Shown in pieces: positions 41,477 to 51,002 of a DNA stretch of 64,000 nt. Source of the DNA: Brevundimonas sp. M20 (GTDB lineage Bacteria > Pseudomonadota > Alphaproteobacteria > Caulobacterales > Caulobacteraceae). The stretch's first letter is position 1. Each line of letters starts with the position of its first letter. The notes under the pieces were generated by a model. It worked only from the letters and a program-made list of their open reading frames with translations. It was not told the DNA's origin and did no database searches. The translations under genes and the position numbers were made by a program. Location: the NCBI RefSeq assembly GCF_006547065.1, contig NZ_CP041243.1, positions 2,557,001 to 2,621,000 of the forward strand. Direction: 5' to 3'.

Positions 41477-43666
41477 ATGATGAGCGTTTCTAACGACAGC
41501 CCAATAGGCTCCCCGAGTGAGGATCGCTTTGGCTTGGATCCGTTCGCTCGGGCTGTTGCACAAAGCCTGACGACGATGAGCGCCCCGGAGGGAGTCGTTG
41601 TTGCGATCAGCGGCCCTTGGGGGGCAGGCAAAAGCAGCGCCGTCAATCTAGTCAGGCATCACCTCCAACGTTCGGTTGACGACGGCTCGCTTGTGATTGT
41701 GCCGTTTAACCCGTGGTGGTTTCCCGGCTCCGATGCGCTGACGCTATCGTTCTTCCAAGAGCTAAGCGCCGCCATCGGCCCGTCACTTCCATCCAAGCTG
41801 CGCAACTCCTTGGCCGCGCTTGGTCAAGGCGTGTCCGCTGTCGGTGCATTTGCTGGCGCTATCGCCAGCTTGGGCTCACCAGGGATCGGCGATCTGTTTT
41901 CAAAGGGAGCTGCGCTCATTGGGCGAGCCTCAAAACAGGAACGCACGATCGACGAGGAGCATCGCCAGATAGCCAAGGCCTTGAGAGAGCAAAGCAAGCG
42001 TTTCGTCGTCGTTATCGATGATATCGACAGGCTCAGCCCCGACGACGCGCTCACTATCTTTCGCTTAGTCAAATCCGTCGGACGGCTACCGAACGTGATC
42101 TATCTCTTGGCGTTTGATCGTCAGATTGCGGAGCGGATCGTTGCCGAGCGGTTCCCCTCCGAAGGCCCCAGCTATCTGGAAAAGATCATTCAGCGCTTTT
42201 TCCCGCTGCCACCGCCTGTGCAGATGACGCTCAACCAACTGGTCGTCGAGTCGGCTGTGAAAGTGATGGGCGATGTCCCTGAGCGGCAAGTAGTGCGTTT
42301 CTGGAACGTCTTCCACGATGTCATCGCGCCAATTATCCGGACGCCACGCGATGTGGTGCGACTGGTCAATCACATTGCGACAGGCTGGCCTGCCGTCGAG
42401 GGCAATGTCGATAGGGCGGACTTCCTGGCAATCAGTGCGCTCGAGCTTGCAGAGCCGGAAATCTACGCGCGAATTCGTGCAAATCCTGATCGGCTTTGCG
42501 GTGTTCGCCAGCAGAACGACGGAGGCCGCCAAGGCGACATCGGGCACGAGTATGATGAACTGCTCGGCTTGGCGGATCGGCCGGAACGTGACCGCCGTCG
42601 CCTCCGTATCGCCCTTCGCCGTCTGTTTCCCCGCCTCGATGCCGTCTGGAGCAACACTTGGCACGCCGGTGATGAGTGGCGTCGCGACCGTCAGATTGCA
42701 TCCCTGGAACATTTCCGCAGCTACGTTTCGTTCGCGGTCTCTGATGACGTTGCATCCGCGCAAACGATTCAGGGAATCGTTGAGCATGCTGCTGACGGTG
42801 ACTTCATCCGGAATGAGCTGGTTCGCGCGACAGCCGAAGAGCAGCGTGGTGGCGGTACGCAGGCAGCGCTCATCCTTAATGAACTGCGCTATGCCGCTCA
42901 GGACATCGCTGAAGGTGACGTTGCCCCATTCGTAGCGACCCTATTTGAGATCGCGGACACCCTTGATGTCGATGCCGACCGGCAACGAGGGTTTGCCGGT
43001 ATGGGAAACAACCAACTTCGCATCTACTGGCTGCTCAATAGGCTGGTGCAAGACAGATTTGACCAACCCGCTCGCGAGGAAATCTACCGGGCGGCGATGG
43101 AGAATGCGTCGCTAGACTGGGCCTTGGATTTCGCTGAGAGCTGTCTGGCTGAGCACACCCCGCGGGAGGGCCGGCGAGTCAGCGACAATCCTCGTGTCAG
43201 CGAGGCGGTGGCGAGAGAGCTGCGAGATATCGCTCTTCGTAAACTTCGAACGGCGGCGGAGACGGCTGCCTTCTCAACCAGCCCCAAGCTGATCTCGATC
43301 CTGTTTGCTTGGTGGAGATTGAACGGCAATGACGCCGCGGAAATACGCACGTGGACGGATGAGCAGCTTGGCTCCGATGCTTTCGTCATCGCCTTGGCAG
43401 CCGACCTTCCCTCCGAATCTTGGTCATTTGGTGCGGGTTGGGATGGGATGGGGGATCGAGTCCAGCGTCGAACGCTGCGGGTCAATCTCCAACCTTTAGC
43501 GGATATCTTGGATACAGCGCGTTTAGAGGCTCGTGTCGCCGACTTGCTTGAGGGAGACACGCTAGACGAACAGGCACGAGAGAGGCTCGTCCTCTACCGC
43601 GACACGCCCAGAGGGCGTCACGATATTGGGCCTGGCAGAGCCGACGAGGAAGACGATGAGGATTGA
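41477..43666 (+). CDS. KAP family P-loop NTPase
   Basis: A 729-aa protein; I use the ATG at 41477 (GGGAAG upstream; the adjacent ATG at 41480 is equivalent) since similarity begins here and the upstream frame runs through intergenic DNA. The KAP domain has Walker A GPWGAGKSS (46-54), a hydrophobic insert (VGAFAGAIASLGSPGIGDLF) and Walker B in VVVIDDIDRLSPDD, then NVIYLLAFDRQIAER and FPLPPPVQMTLNQL. The rest is helical. KAP NTPases include PifA-like phage exclusion proteins, and the genetic context (HEPN, DUF5677, transposon) supports a defence role, which is inference. Confidence 0.88.
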   Translation: MMSVSNDSPIGSPSEDRFGLDPFARAVAQSLTTMSAPEGVVVAISGPWGAGKSSAVNLVRHHLQRSVDDGSLVIVPFNPWWFPGSDALTLSFFQELSAAIGPSLPSKLRNSLAALGQGVSAVGAFAGAIASLGSPGIGDLFSKGAALIGRASKQERTIDEEHRQIAKALREQSKRFVVVIDDIDRLSPDDALTIFRLVKSVGRLPNVIYLLAFDRQIAERIVAERFPSEGPSYLEKIIQRFFPLPPPVQMTLNQLVVESAVKVMGDVPERQVVRFWNVFHDVIAPIIRTPRDVVRLVNHIATGWPAVEGNVDRADFLAISALELAEPEIYARIRANPDRLCGVRQQNDGGRQGDIGHEYDELLGLADRPERDRRRLRIALRRLFPRLDAVWSNTWHAGDEWRRDRQIASLEHFRSYVSFAVSDDVASAQTIQGIVEHAADGDFIRNELVRATAEEQRGGGTQAALILNELRYAAQDIAEGDVAPFVATLFEIADTLDVDADRQRGFAGMGNNQLRIYWLLNRLVQDRFDQPAREEIYRAAMENASLDWALDFAESCLAEHTPREGRRVSDNPRVSEAVARELRDIALRKLRTAAETAAFSTSPKLISILFAWWRLNGNDAAEIRTWTDEQLGSDAFVIALAADLPSESWSFGAGWDGMGDRVQRRTLRVNLQPLADILDTARLEARVADLLEGDTLDEQARERLVLYRDTPRGRHDIGPGRADEEDDED

Positions 43667-43803
43667 GAGGGAAAGTCTGTCATTGTCATCAGGCGCTTTG
43701 ACCTACCCCCCAACAGGCCTTGCAGCGGATGCAAGTAAAGTCCGCTCTGAGTCAGAGGTGCAATCGACTTCTAGGAATGCCGCTTAGGCGCAAAGCGTCC
43801 TCC

Positions 43804-44169
43804 TCAGCCTTCCTCCCTACGCCCGATCACGAACGTCTTCGGTCTATCCATTTCCAGCCGCCACCGTTTGGTGGCGGCCTGAGAGTGGAGACGCTCCAGC
43901 ACCACGGCATGCCAGATCCTATCGCACCCTGTCGGCGGGTCTGATCCCCGTCGCATATTGCAGGCGAAGTGCTTCAGCAGGCCGTTTATCAGCCCGTGCC
44001 CACCGCCACGGTACTTGGGCACGATGTGGTCGTAGGTGGGATAATCGGGTCGATCCCTCGGCAGACCTCGCTTCAGTCCCATGGGCTTACCGCACCCCGC
44101 ACAACGACCGCCCTGAGCCCAGTGAAGGATTTGACGCTGTCGTACCCGGCGTTTGCGTTCGTTATTCAT
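43804..44169 (-). CDS. HNH endonuclease coupled to the Tn7-like operon
   Basis: A 121-aa protein (ATG at 44169, overlapping the tniQ stop by 4 nt). It has an HNH/treble-clef nuclease core: CAGCG (C23, C26), the catalytic YDHIVPKYRGGG (D47, H48), N62 and the LKHFACNMRRG end (H67, C70). The N-terminus is basic (NNERKRRVRQRQ). It is the fifth translationally linked gene of the tnsA-tnsB-tnsC-tniQ operon. It might cut target or donor DNA or be cargo; the coupling makes a transposition-linked role worth considering. Confidence 0.82.
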   Translation of the reverse strand: MNNERKRRVRQRQILHWAQGGRCAGCGKPMGLKRGLPRDRPDYPTYDHIVPKYRGGGHGLINGLLKHFACNMRRGSDPPTGCDRIWHAVVLERLHSQAATKRWRLEMDRPKTFVIGRREEG

Positions 44170-46049
44170 GCCGGCGCCATCCAAGGCTCGATGAGAGCTC
44201 GTTCGTAGAAGCCTTGCCCCAAGCTCCCTCCGACACTGAAGGCCTGTAGTTCCGGCCAGAGCTTAGCGGGCGGCTTTCCGATACGAGCGGCGATCTCTCG
44301 CGTCGTGATCATCCTTCGCCCCACAGCCTCGACCTCATGCCTGGCGTATTGTGCGACCTCGCCCTTGGCGCTCAGCGACTGGAGATATTTCCGCTGTCGA
44401 AGCCAGCACACGTCTTGGGCCGTGCAGTTCAGGTACTCCTCGACTTCGGACGAGGCCATGTCGAGCCGCTCCCACTGCCCCAGATCGCCAGCCTGAAACT
44501 CGAACGGATGACCGGCATCGACCCCGCCCATGACCAAGTGCCGCGCCGTTACAGGATGAAGGGTCAGATCGGTGATCTTGCTGCCAGGCACACCTCGCAG
44601 TCCGCCCGGCAGTTCGCCATCGAGGGCAGCCCGCAATAGGCGTGCCCAAGGCTTCGGTCGCCCTCCGACCCCGCGCATGACCTCCCAGATCGGCACGCTC
44701 CCTTCACAAGGATCAACTTCGGACGCGACCGCTAGGCCCTCCAAAAGCGCCTCAGCACTTTCCCGTTCGATATGAAGCCCCTGATAAACCAGCTTCGCCG
44801 CCGCACTGGTCGTTTCGGCAAGTAGGCCGAGCCCGAGAAGTTGTTCGACGGCAGATCGGCTCAGGCCCGTGAGGGCCTGAAACTCCCTCAGCGACATTTG
44901 CGCCATCAGCTCGCCTCGGAGCCTATCCACGCTCACCCTGCGGAGCGAACTGTGCAACCGGTACTCGCCGCCTAGCTTGCTATCTTCATGAAGCAGGCCC
45001 GCATCGATGAGTGACCTAACCTTGCGCCGCTCCAGGCGAAGTATAGCCGCCGCCTCCGTCACGCTTACCCATTCGGTTTCCCACACCGGATCGACCTTGC
45101 TCTTCCCAGGCCAACCGTACTGCAGGACGCGGATCAAGTCGGACCTGACTGCGGGGCGCTGTGAAAGCCGAAGCTGCGTTTCCATCCGCGCGCGAAAAGC
45201 CGAAATGACGCCATCGGTCTGCTGATGCAAATCCCAGTGCGACCGAGGATGATCCAGGAGGTAACGACAGGCCCTCGCGACGTCGGGAAGCTCCAGATTT
45301 ACCCGTCCATGTATCGAGAGATCGCGAGCTACGCGAAGCGGACGAGCGATACCCAGCACGAGCTCATAGGCGTCGGTCGGCGTTTCAGCGCCGAACATCG
45401 GCGGCAAAGCCTTCATCGACCGCTCCTGCTCAGCATCATCGCCGAACAGGCCCACTAACCAGCTGAGCGCCGGCCGAAACGCTCTCGGCACTGTGAGCCG
45501 CTTTTGCTCAGACACCGGCGTCCTGCAGTGACCGCAAACGTGCAGGGAGGTCGCGCTCATCCAGGTCAGCAAATTGCAGGTCGGGCGAGGGCAGCGGTCG
45601 ATCAACATCTCCCAGCTGGCCGGGCAGAACCCCAAGTCGCGCACCATCCAGATGGCCTTGTCCGGCGCGCCCGGGACATGGCTTGGCGGTACGCGGCGCC
45701 GACCACTCTCGACCTGATCCGGAGTAAGCCAGACTCCGCCTAGCCGACGGCGACCGCCCCGCTCACTTTCGACGCCCCACAACCCGTTCCAAGCGTCCTC
45801 CGGAACGCCGAAGCTGTCGTATAGGCGCCCGGCCACTCGGCTCAGCTTATCGATACAGTTTCCGGCGAGAGCGACATCAACGCCCGCGACGCTGAGCAAG
45901 GGACGGATGTTGGACAGGAAGTTGGGCTCTACGTTCCGAAGAAGATACCCAGGCAAGGTCTCCCCTGGCGCGGGCATGACGGGGAAGAGAAGCCTCCCCC
46001 CCGTCACCGATCCCGTCGCCGCAGGCAACATGATCGATCCCTCAGCCAT
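44166..46049 (-). CDS. TniQ/TnsD-like target selector
   Basis: A 627-aa protein started at the ATG at 46049, overlapping the tnsC end by 8 nt. The N-terminal TniQ domain (LPGYLLRNVEPNFLSNIRPL) is followed by a zinc-ribbon-like set of cysteines (C142, C153, C158, C172, C175, in RCPRPTC and HVCGHC). The remaining roughly 450 residues contain at least two HTH segments (TEAAAILRLERRKVRSLIDA; LREFQALTGLSRSAVEQLLG) suited to site recognition, as in Tn7 TnsD. It should bind the attachment site and recruit TnsC. Longer than Tn402-type TniQ, nearer to TnsD in size. Confidence 0.88.
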   Translation of the reverse strand: MAEGSIMLPAATGSVTGGRLLFPVMPAPGETLPGYLLRNVEPNFLSNIRPLLSVAGVDVALAGNCIDKLSRVAGRLYDSFGVPEDAWNGLWGVESERGGRRRLGGVWLTPDQVESGRRRVPPSHVPGAPDKAIWMVRDLGFCPASWEMLIDRCPRPTCNLLTWMSATSLHVCGHCRTPVSEQKRLTVPRAFRPALSWLVGLFGDDAEQERSMKALPPMFGAETPTDAYELVLGIARPLRVARDLSIHGRVNLELPDVARACRYLLDHPRSHWDLHQQTDGVISAFRARMETQLRLSQRPAVRSDLIRVLQYGWPGKSKVDPVWETEWVSVTEAAAILRLERRKVRSLIDAGLLHEDSKLGGEYRLHSSLRRVSVDRLRGELMAQMSLREFQALTGLSRSAVEQLLGLGLLAETTSAAAKLVYQGLHIERESAEALLEGLAVASEVDPCEGSVPIWEVMRGVGGRPKPWARLLRAALDGELPGGLRGVPGSKITDLTLHPVTARHLVMGGVDAGHPFEFQAGDLGQWERLDMASSEVEEYLNCTAQDVCWLRQRKYLQSLSAKGEVAQYARHEVEAVGRRMITTREIAARIGKPPAKLWPELQAFSVGGSLGQGFYERALIEPWMAPA

Positions 46050-46968
46050 GTGTCGCCCCAATCAATGGATTGGCTTTGACGAAGGACTGGGGCACTGCCC
46101 AGTGATCGATAGCCCACGAGATGTCCGAACGTTCGAGACACTGCGCATCGCGCCGAAGCGCCGCTTCCAGTGCGACCTGCAGGAGCCGGGAAACCCTGCC
46201 AACAACGCCGTCAGATACTTCGAACAACGCCGGGAGAAGGCCCGCGCTTTCGAAATTCGATAAGTTCGGCAGAATCTCCTGGTCGACGATGACGTGATCC
46301 AGCCGGTCCACGAAACGGGCGAACAAATCACGATCACCAGCTCGCTTGCTATTCAAGGGCGGCAGGTCGCAAGGTGGGAGCAGACGACCGTTAAGCTGAA
46401 GATTGCGCTCAAACAGCACCTTGGCCTTCGGTGTCCCCAAAAATGCAATCGGGACCACTCCACTGTCCAGCAGCACCTTCAGGGCGTCCGTGACGTCGTT
46501 CTTGGGACTGTCACGGTAGTTGAGGTGCTGAACCTCATCGACGATCAGGAGCTCGACACCGAAGCGCTTGAAATACTCCAGCACGCGCAGCTTGAGGGTG
46601 AGTTCATTGCCGTGATGTGAGTAGGGATCGCCTAGCGCATTCAGAATGGACGTCATCAGTTTTTTGGAGGTCGAGTTCCTCTCAAGCTCGATTTTGATGA
46701 CGGGTATGAAGGTCTCGGTTCTAGGGCGCTGACTTTCGACGAACGCGATGTAAGCCAACGCAGCCGTGCTTTTGCCCGAGCCGGTGGGAGCGAGAACACG
46801 GAGCCCCATCTGGGGCTCTCCCCTGCACCGTCGTCCCAAGCGCTGGAGGTAGTCCAAGCGTTCATGGAAGTGCACGTGGGGAGGATAGGGTATGAACGCA
46901 CGCTTGAAGCGGGCCAGCTTCTCGGCGATTGCCTCGTTCAGATCGAGCGGGTTTCGGAAAGTGCTCAT
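46042..46968 (-). CDS. TnsC/TniB-like AAA+ transposition regulator
   Basis: A 308-aa protein starting at the ATG at 46968 (ATGA overlap with the tnsB stop). AAA+ motifs: Walker A in LAPTGSGKSTAALAY (63-68), Walker B in ELLIVDEVQHLNY, and sensor-like GVVPIAFLGTPKAKV. The N-terminal segment PYPPHVHFHERLDYLQRL is characteristic of the TniB family. It links the target-bound TniQ protein to the transposase, using ATP, and confers target immunity in the Tn7/Tn402 families. Confidence 0.93.
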   Translation of the reverse strand: MSTFRNPLDLNEAIAEKLARFKRAFIPYPPHVHFHERLDYLQRLGRRCRGEPQMGLRVLAPTGSGKSTAALAYIAFVESQRPRTETFIPVIKIELERNSTSKKLMTSILNALGDPYSHHGNELTLKLRVLEYFKRFGVELLIVDEVQHLNYRDSPKNDVTDALKVLLDSGVVPIAFLGTPKAKVLFERNLQLNGRLLPPCDLPPLNSKRAGDRDLFARFVDRLDHVIVDQEILPNLSNFESAGLLPALFEVSDGVVGRVSRLLQVALEAALRRDAQCLERSDISWAIDHWAVPQSFVKANPLIGATHG

Positions 46969-49133
46969 TGGAGCCCCTCCCAATCACCCTGCTGGCTGTC
47001 GGCGCGCATCCATTGCACCGCAGGTTCGGACGAGAGCTGAGGGGACGCAGCAGCCTTGGCGGCAGTCTTTCGCCGCCCTCTTGGCGGTCGCGTCGGTTTG
47101 ACGTGATCGTCGGAACGTTCGGGGGCCAGCGGCACAGTAGGGATGATCGGAGCCATCCCATCATGACGCGTTTCGGCGTACTCGATCCTCAGATGCTCCG
47201 ATATCACCTCGTGAACCTTAGGCGAGTTGAGAAGCCGAGCCTCATTTCGCTTGATCCGTTTGTGGGTTGCCGCCGACGTCAGCCCCCTGATCTTCTCGTA
47301 GAGGGCACATCGCAACTCGCGCTCGTGGGCTTTCGTGATGTCCTGTTCTTCCCGCACCCAGCGCCCGACAACGCCGGCCTGCCACTCGCTTACGCCTTCG
47401 ACTTCAGGGGCGGTGCAGGGCAGCGTTTGGAAAACGCCCCTTTTGGGATTCCAGACGTGGATGGACCCGATGTTGGCGGGATTGTACTTCACCTTCACCA
47501 GACAGGTGGCCGATCCCTTTCTGCGGCCGCGTTTCGGCTGACCGGGGGCGAGGTCTTCGAGCAAGGCCTGGGTGATCGCCTCATCGTGGTAGGTGTGGTT
47601 GAAGATCTCGATGCCGGCGCGATCCAGCACCCGCTCAGTTTCCTTTCCGATCATTTTGTCGAGCTGACTGTCATCGCCGATGACCTGAATGCCGCCGGCT
47701 TCACGGACCCCGCGGTTCCAAGCCTTGATCGGAGCTTCACCCAGAGTGCTGTGCAGGCTCTGATGGTAGACCCCGATGGTGAAGTCGAGCAGCTCGGTCA
47801 GTTCGTCCAAGGTCATCACCGCGTCAGCCTGCGGGTTCAGGCCCCAAGCTCTGAGCTTGTCGATCGGGAAACGGCCACCCGGAAGCCGCTTGCAGAGCAG
47901 CTCATTCAGCATCGCGAAAAATCGTTCGACGATAGCCTTATGCTGAGGCGAGGCTATCGGGGCCCATCGGACGCTCGTTCCAACATCGGTCATGCTCGAC
48001 TGGAATCCGCACCCGGCAAGCTCCATCCCGTTATCGACGATGATCTCATCGAACTTGCCGTGGATATCGACCAAGTCCGGCGCATTCTCGTGAAGCTCGG
48101 CCATCCAGAGCTTCGGCCGATTTGCTCGCTTGATGCACTCTGAGACTGAGTAGATCGATGGAGGTTCCCAGCTAAGCACCCAGCCAACGATGCATCTTGA
48201 GTGGACGTCGATCAGCACGGTGAGCCATGCGCACCCGATGTAGCGCAACCCATTGGCATCCATGACCAGATGCACGTCGAGTTCCGTGTGGTCCATGGCT
48301 CCCAGCAAGAGCGGTCGCCTAGCGACCAAGCCTTGGCCAACAGCTTTGAAGCGCTTTCTGGCTTCCGCTACACCCCACTTTGTGGCGACCGTGTCGTAGC
48401 ACTCCAGTGAGTTGACGAGGCGCCGGAATGTCTCGAACACCGGAACCTGAAAGCCCACTCCGCCGCGTGACAGCAGGTACCGGTTCAAGCCATCCAGATA
48501 GACTTTCAGTTCATCGAAGCTCTGCCTCATCGATCGTTTGTGGTCGCTCCAGTAGGCAGTCGCCTCCTCTGCCATCCGCCGACGGACAGAGGGAGCTAGC
48601 CGCTTCGAACGCTGGCAACGCCCGCTCATGGACATCATGGCACGAAGCGGCCTTTCCCCCGTCTGCCCGCGGGCCTTCAGCCAAGAGCGTACCGTTGACG
48701 GGCTAGGAGGCTTCTTCCCTGCGAGGTACCTGGGCTTCGCTTCCCATATGGCGGCGAGCTCACGACGGATCGCTTCATCGCTTTTGGAGAAGCCGTTTTT
48801 TCTATCCAGTGAGTCCAGAACAATCTGCCTGACGAGCGCTTCCGGATCTCGAGCCATGATCGCGTCGTAGTCGTCCTCACGTTCCATCGCCTGCCGTTGC
48901 GCCGATCGGCTGGGCATCGGAGAAAGGCGACGAATCCGTCCAGCGGCGAACTCCTCCCGGAACCAGGTCCAGGTCGGTGTGACGTGTTCACCCGTGTCGA
49001 GCTCGACTTGATAGGGGGCTGAAGTGCGCTCCGACATGAAGGACAGGAAACCGCTTCCCATTTCCCGCTCGAAGATGTGCCGCTCACCGGCGATTTCCCA
49101 AACATCGCCCTTGGTCAGTTGAATGTTGATCAT
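46965..49133 (-). CDS. TnsB-like DDE transposase
   Basis: A 722-aa transposase with an N-terminal DNA-binding region (DEAIRRELAAIWEAKPRYLA, then STVRSWLKARG), an rve/DDE integrase core with D281 in GAMDHTELDVHLV, D367 in IIVDNGMELAG and E403 in HKAIVERFFAML, and a Mu-type C-terminal beta-barrel (GEAPIKAWNRGVREAGG) plus a TnsC-interacting tail. It cuts and joins the 3' ends of the element. It overlaps tnsA by 4 nt (49130-49133) and tnsC by 4 nt. Confidence 0.94.
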   Translation of the reverse strand: MINIQLTKGDVWEIAGERHIFEREMGSGFLSFMSERTSAPYQVELDTGEHVTPTWTWFREEFAAGRIRRLSPMPSRSAQRQAMEREDDYDAIMARDPEALVRQIVLDSLDRKNGFSKSDEAIRRELAAIWEAKPRYLAGKKPPSPSTVRSWLKARGQTGERPLRAMMSMSGRCQRSKRLAPSVRRRMAEEATAYWSDHKRSMRQSFDELKVYLDGLNRYLLSRGGVGFQVPVFETFRRLVNSLECYDTVATKWGVAEARKRFKAVGQGLVARRPLLLGAMDHTELDVHLVMDANGLRYIGCAWLTVLIDVHSRCIVGWVLSWEPPSIYSVSECIKRANRPKLWMAELHENAPDLVDIHGKFDEIIVDNGMELAGCGFQSSMTDVGTSVRWAPIASPQHKAIVERFFAMLNELLCKRLPGGRFPIDKLRAWGLNPQADAVMTLDELTELLDFTIGVYHQSLHSTLGEAPIKAWNRGVREAGGIQVIGDDSQLDKMIGKETERVLDRAGIEIFNHTYHDEAITQALLEDLAPGQPKRGRRKGSATCLVKVKYNPANIGSIHVWNPKRGVFQTLPCTAPEVEGVSEWQAGVVGRWVREEQDITKAHERELRCALYEKIRGLTSAATHKRIKRNEARLLNSPKVHEVISEHLRIEYAETRHDGMAPIIPTVPLAPERSDDHVKPTRPPRGRRKTAAKAAASPQLSSEPAVQWMRADSQQGDWEGLQ

Positions 49134-49954
49134 TGCAGAAGCTCCGCTTGGTCGGCGACCAGCGCGACCTTCGTTTGAGACGAAAGAGGTTTGGAGAGAT
49201 CGAAACGGACGATGCGTTTGACGACCATGGCCTTCAGCTTGGCTGCAGCTAGCGCCCGCCCTTGAGCGCCAGAAGATGGAATTAGGGTGCCCAAGACACC
49301 CGCCAGCTCGCCAAGAGCCAACGCATCGCTGCCCAGCGTTGAGGCGACCCAGTACACGTCGCCCTTGCTAAATTTCGTGAACCGCCAAGACTGGATATCA
49401 ATGATGTCGTCGAAGGCCTGTGACGCTCGTAGCGCCTTCTGAAGCACTACGCGGAAACGCCAGCCGACCCGCTCGCAGATCAGCTTTACGGCCTGCAGTT
49501 TGGCCGCATAGTCTGGATCGCGGAGGCCATGCGCATCATGCTTGACCTCGACAATCTCGATCGAACCGTCGCTCAGCAGGCGCACGCAATCGACAATGTA
49601 GACCCGCTTCTGGCCACCTACGACGAACTCAAAGCGGAATGGTTGCGCGCGGTAATCCACGACATCCGTGTCGACTTCGCTCTGCATAAAGAGGGCGCGC
49701 TCCCCCATGCTCTCGTAGGGCAGACCGCGGCCGGCTTTGCGGCTTGCATACGATCCTGTGGTGACACGCCGCCGACCGGTGATGATGGACCGTATCGGCG
49801 AGCCGTCCTTGGTTGCAACGAGGGTCGCTGTCGCTGACAGGCCCTCCCATGAAAGCGCACAGACACTCTCGTGGGCGTAGCTCTCGATGGCATGGTCGAG
49901 CGCTGTCGAACTCTGCCGCTGATGCGCGACAGAGTGAGGATGGATGGGCTCCAT
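49130..49954 (-). CDS. TnsA-like endonuclease
   Basis: A 274-aa protein with a TnsA-type nuclease domain: E81/E85 in PYESMGERALF, D122 in VYIVDCVRLL and E136-V-K138 in EIVEVKHDAHG, the layout of Tn7 TnsA which cuts the 5' ends so that transposition is cut-and-paste. A C-terminal domain with GELAGVLGTLIPSSGAQGRA and RIVRFDLSKPLSSQT would contact TnsC. It is the first gene of the operon; the element end is expected a short way upstream, within 49955-50738. Confidence 0.9.
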   Translation of the reverse strand: MEPIHPHSVAHQRQSSTALDHAIESYAHESVCALSWEGLSATATLVATKDGSPIRSIITGRRRVTTGSYASRKAGRGLPYESMGERALFMQSEVDTDVVDYRAQPFRFEFVVGGQKRVYIVDCVRLLSDGSIEIVEVKHDAHGLRDPDYAAKLQAVKLICERVGWRFRVVLQKALRASQAFDDIIDIQSWRFTKFSKGDVYWVASTLGSDALALGELAGVLGTLIPSSGAQGRALAAAKLKAMVVKRIVRFDLSKPLSSQTKVALVADQAELLQ

Positions 49955-50738
49955 CTGAAACTCCTGATGTTTTGTGGGATGCGATCAAGTCGAGCGCCAT
50001 CGATGCCCGTTTCTTAAGAAACGCGCTTGACCAGGCAACCGATTGGAAGGATGATCTTCAAGTCGGGTCGAAACGACAGGACGATCAGTCCCCAACCGGG
50101 CCTAGGGCATCCGCTCTGGGCTCGAGTTGTTTCCGGGCTAAGCCACGGGCATGATTGATCAATCAGGGCGGACGCAAGGCGACCTCCTCTTCCAAGCGAC
50201 AATCGCAGGCATTTTCTCAGCCTGAAGCGCGGCGAGGATTCGCCAGACGCAACAGGCATGATGTCATCAATGAACGCAGGAGTCCAAGTTCAGAAACAGA
50301 ACTCATCCGAACCGAAACCGACCAGCCAAGTAGATATATAGTATGCTACATATTATAGGACAGTAGCTCTTCGCCGCATTCGCGCATGCTGGCCCAACTA
50401 GGAGCCAGCGCTGGCCGCCCAAAAGCGCAGCTTGCAACGCCCCCCTCAACGCGAGGATTGGCCAAATCCAGACCCGAGGCCGGAACTGCCTCAAAGCGGC
50501 CTTTGACGACGTCCGCATTTGAGCAAGTTGTCGATGATCCTTAGCGAAGTCGCGCCAAACGCTGGCGTCTATGAGCAGATGAAGCATGGGCGAAGCGCAA
50601 TCCGGCAAAACGGAGTGGCTGTGACGGCGATCAACTCTCGCCATGGAGTGACCTCACGCGTTCGCCCGGGCACGGCGGTTCCGGTATTGTTCTCCAACGC
50701 AAATCATCGCATCTTCAGTCCGACCTCAGGAGGCGGGC
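49955..50738. other. Gene-poor region expected to hold the Tn7-like right end
   Basis: 784 bp without an intact gene. It contains an unusual AT-rich imperfect palindrome near 50329-50358 (TAGATATATAGTATGCTACA onward) and the PIN-like remnant described separately. By analogy with Tn7 the transposon end and its TnsB-binding repeats should lie here. I could find partly similar short strings (GCGACAATCGCAGGCAT near 50196 and AGACGCAACAGGCATG near 50245) but no convincing repeat array or TGT...ACA termini. Confidence 0.4.
50303..50587 (-). pseudogene. Remnant with PIN-like N-terminus
   Basis: From the ATG at 50587 the frame begins MLHLLIDASVWRDFAKDHRQ, very like the start of PIN-like (DUF4935-type) ribonuclease toxins where LIDTSVW contains the first catalytic Asp. 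After this the frame has no recognisable PIN sequence and runs to a stop at 50303. It is probably a truncated or frameshifted toxin gene left by rearrangement at the transposon border. Confidence 0.35.
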
Positions 50739-51002
50739 ATGCCTTTGCCAAACTTGGACCGGTCCGTCGGAATGATTTGCTCGACCTGCGCGGGCGACCA
50801 GTTCGAGCATGACTCGGAGAACTTGGACGCGCCGATCCGGTGCGCCGGCTGCGACCGCATCTATACGCGCGAACAGCTGATTGCGGAGAACGGGGAGATG
50901 ATCGAGTCGGCGCTGGAAGACATAAAGGCCGATATGATGGACCACGCCCGCAAGACATTCAGGGATGCGTTCCGGGGATCCAAATACATCAAGGTGCGGT
51001 AG
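50739..51002 (+). CDS. Small zinc-ribbon protein
   Basis: An 87-aa protein with AGGAGGCGGGC upstream of the ATG. A zinc ribbon is suggested by CSTCAGD and RCAGCDRIYT, followed by a helix (NGEMIESALEDIKADMMDHA) and a basic C-terminus ending FRGSKYIKVR. I have seen this short architecture in defence islands but cannot assign a function; the ribbon could bind nucleic acid. Its TAG stop shares a base with the GTG start of the next gene (TAGTG), so the two are coupled. Confidence 0.7.
   Translation: MPLPNLDRSVGMICSTCAGDQFEHDSENLDAPIRCAGCDRIYTREQLIAENGEMIESALEDIKADMMDHARKTFRDAFRGSKYIKVR

Noticed and set aside
43804..49954. CRISPR-associated transposon (CAST)
   Set aside because: TniQ is present but no Cas6, Cas7, Cas8 or Cas12k gene and no array are seen; the element fits a TnsD-guided Tn7-like type.
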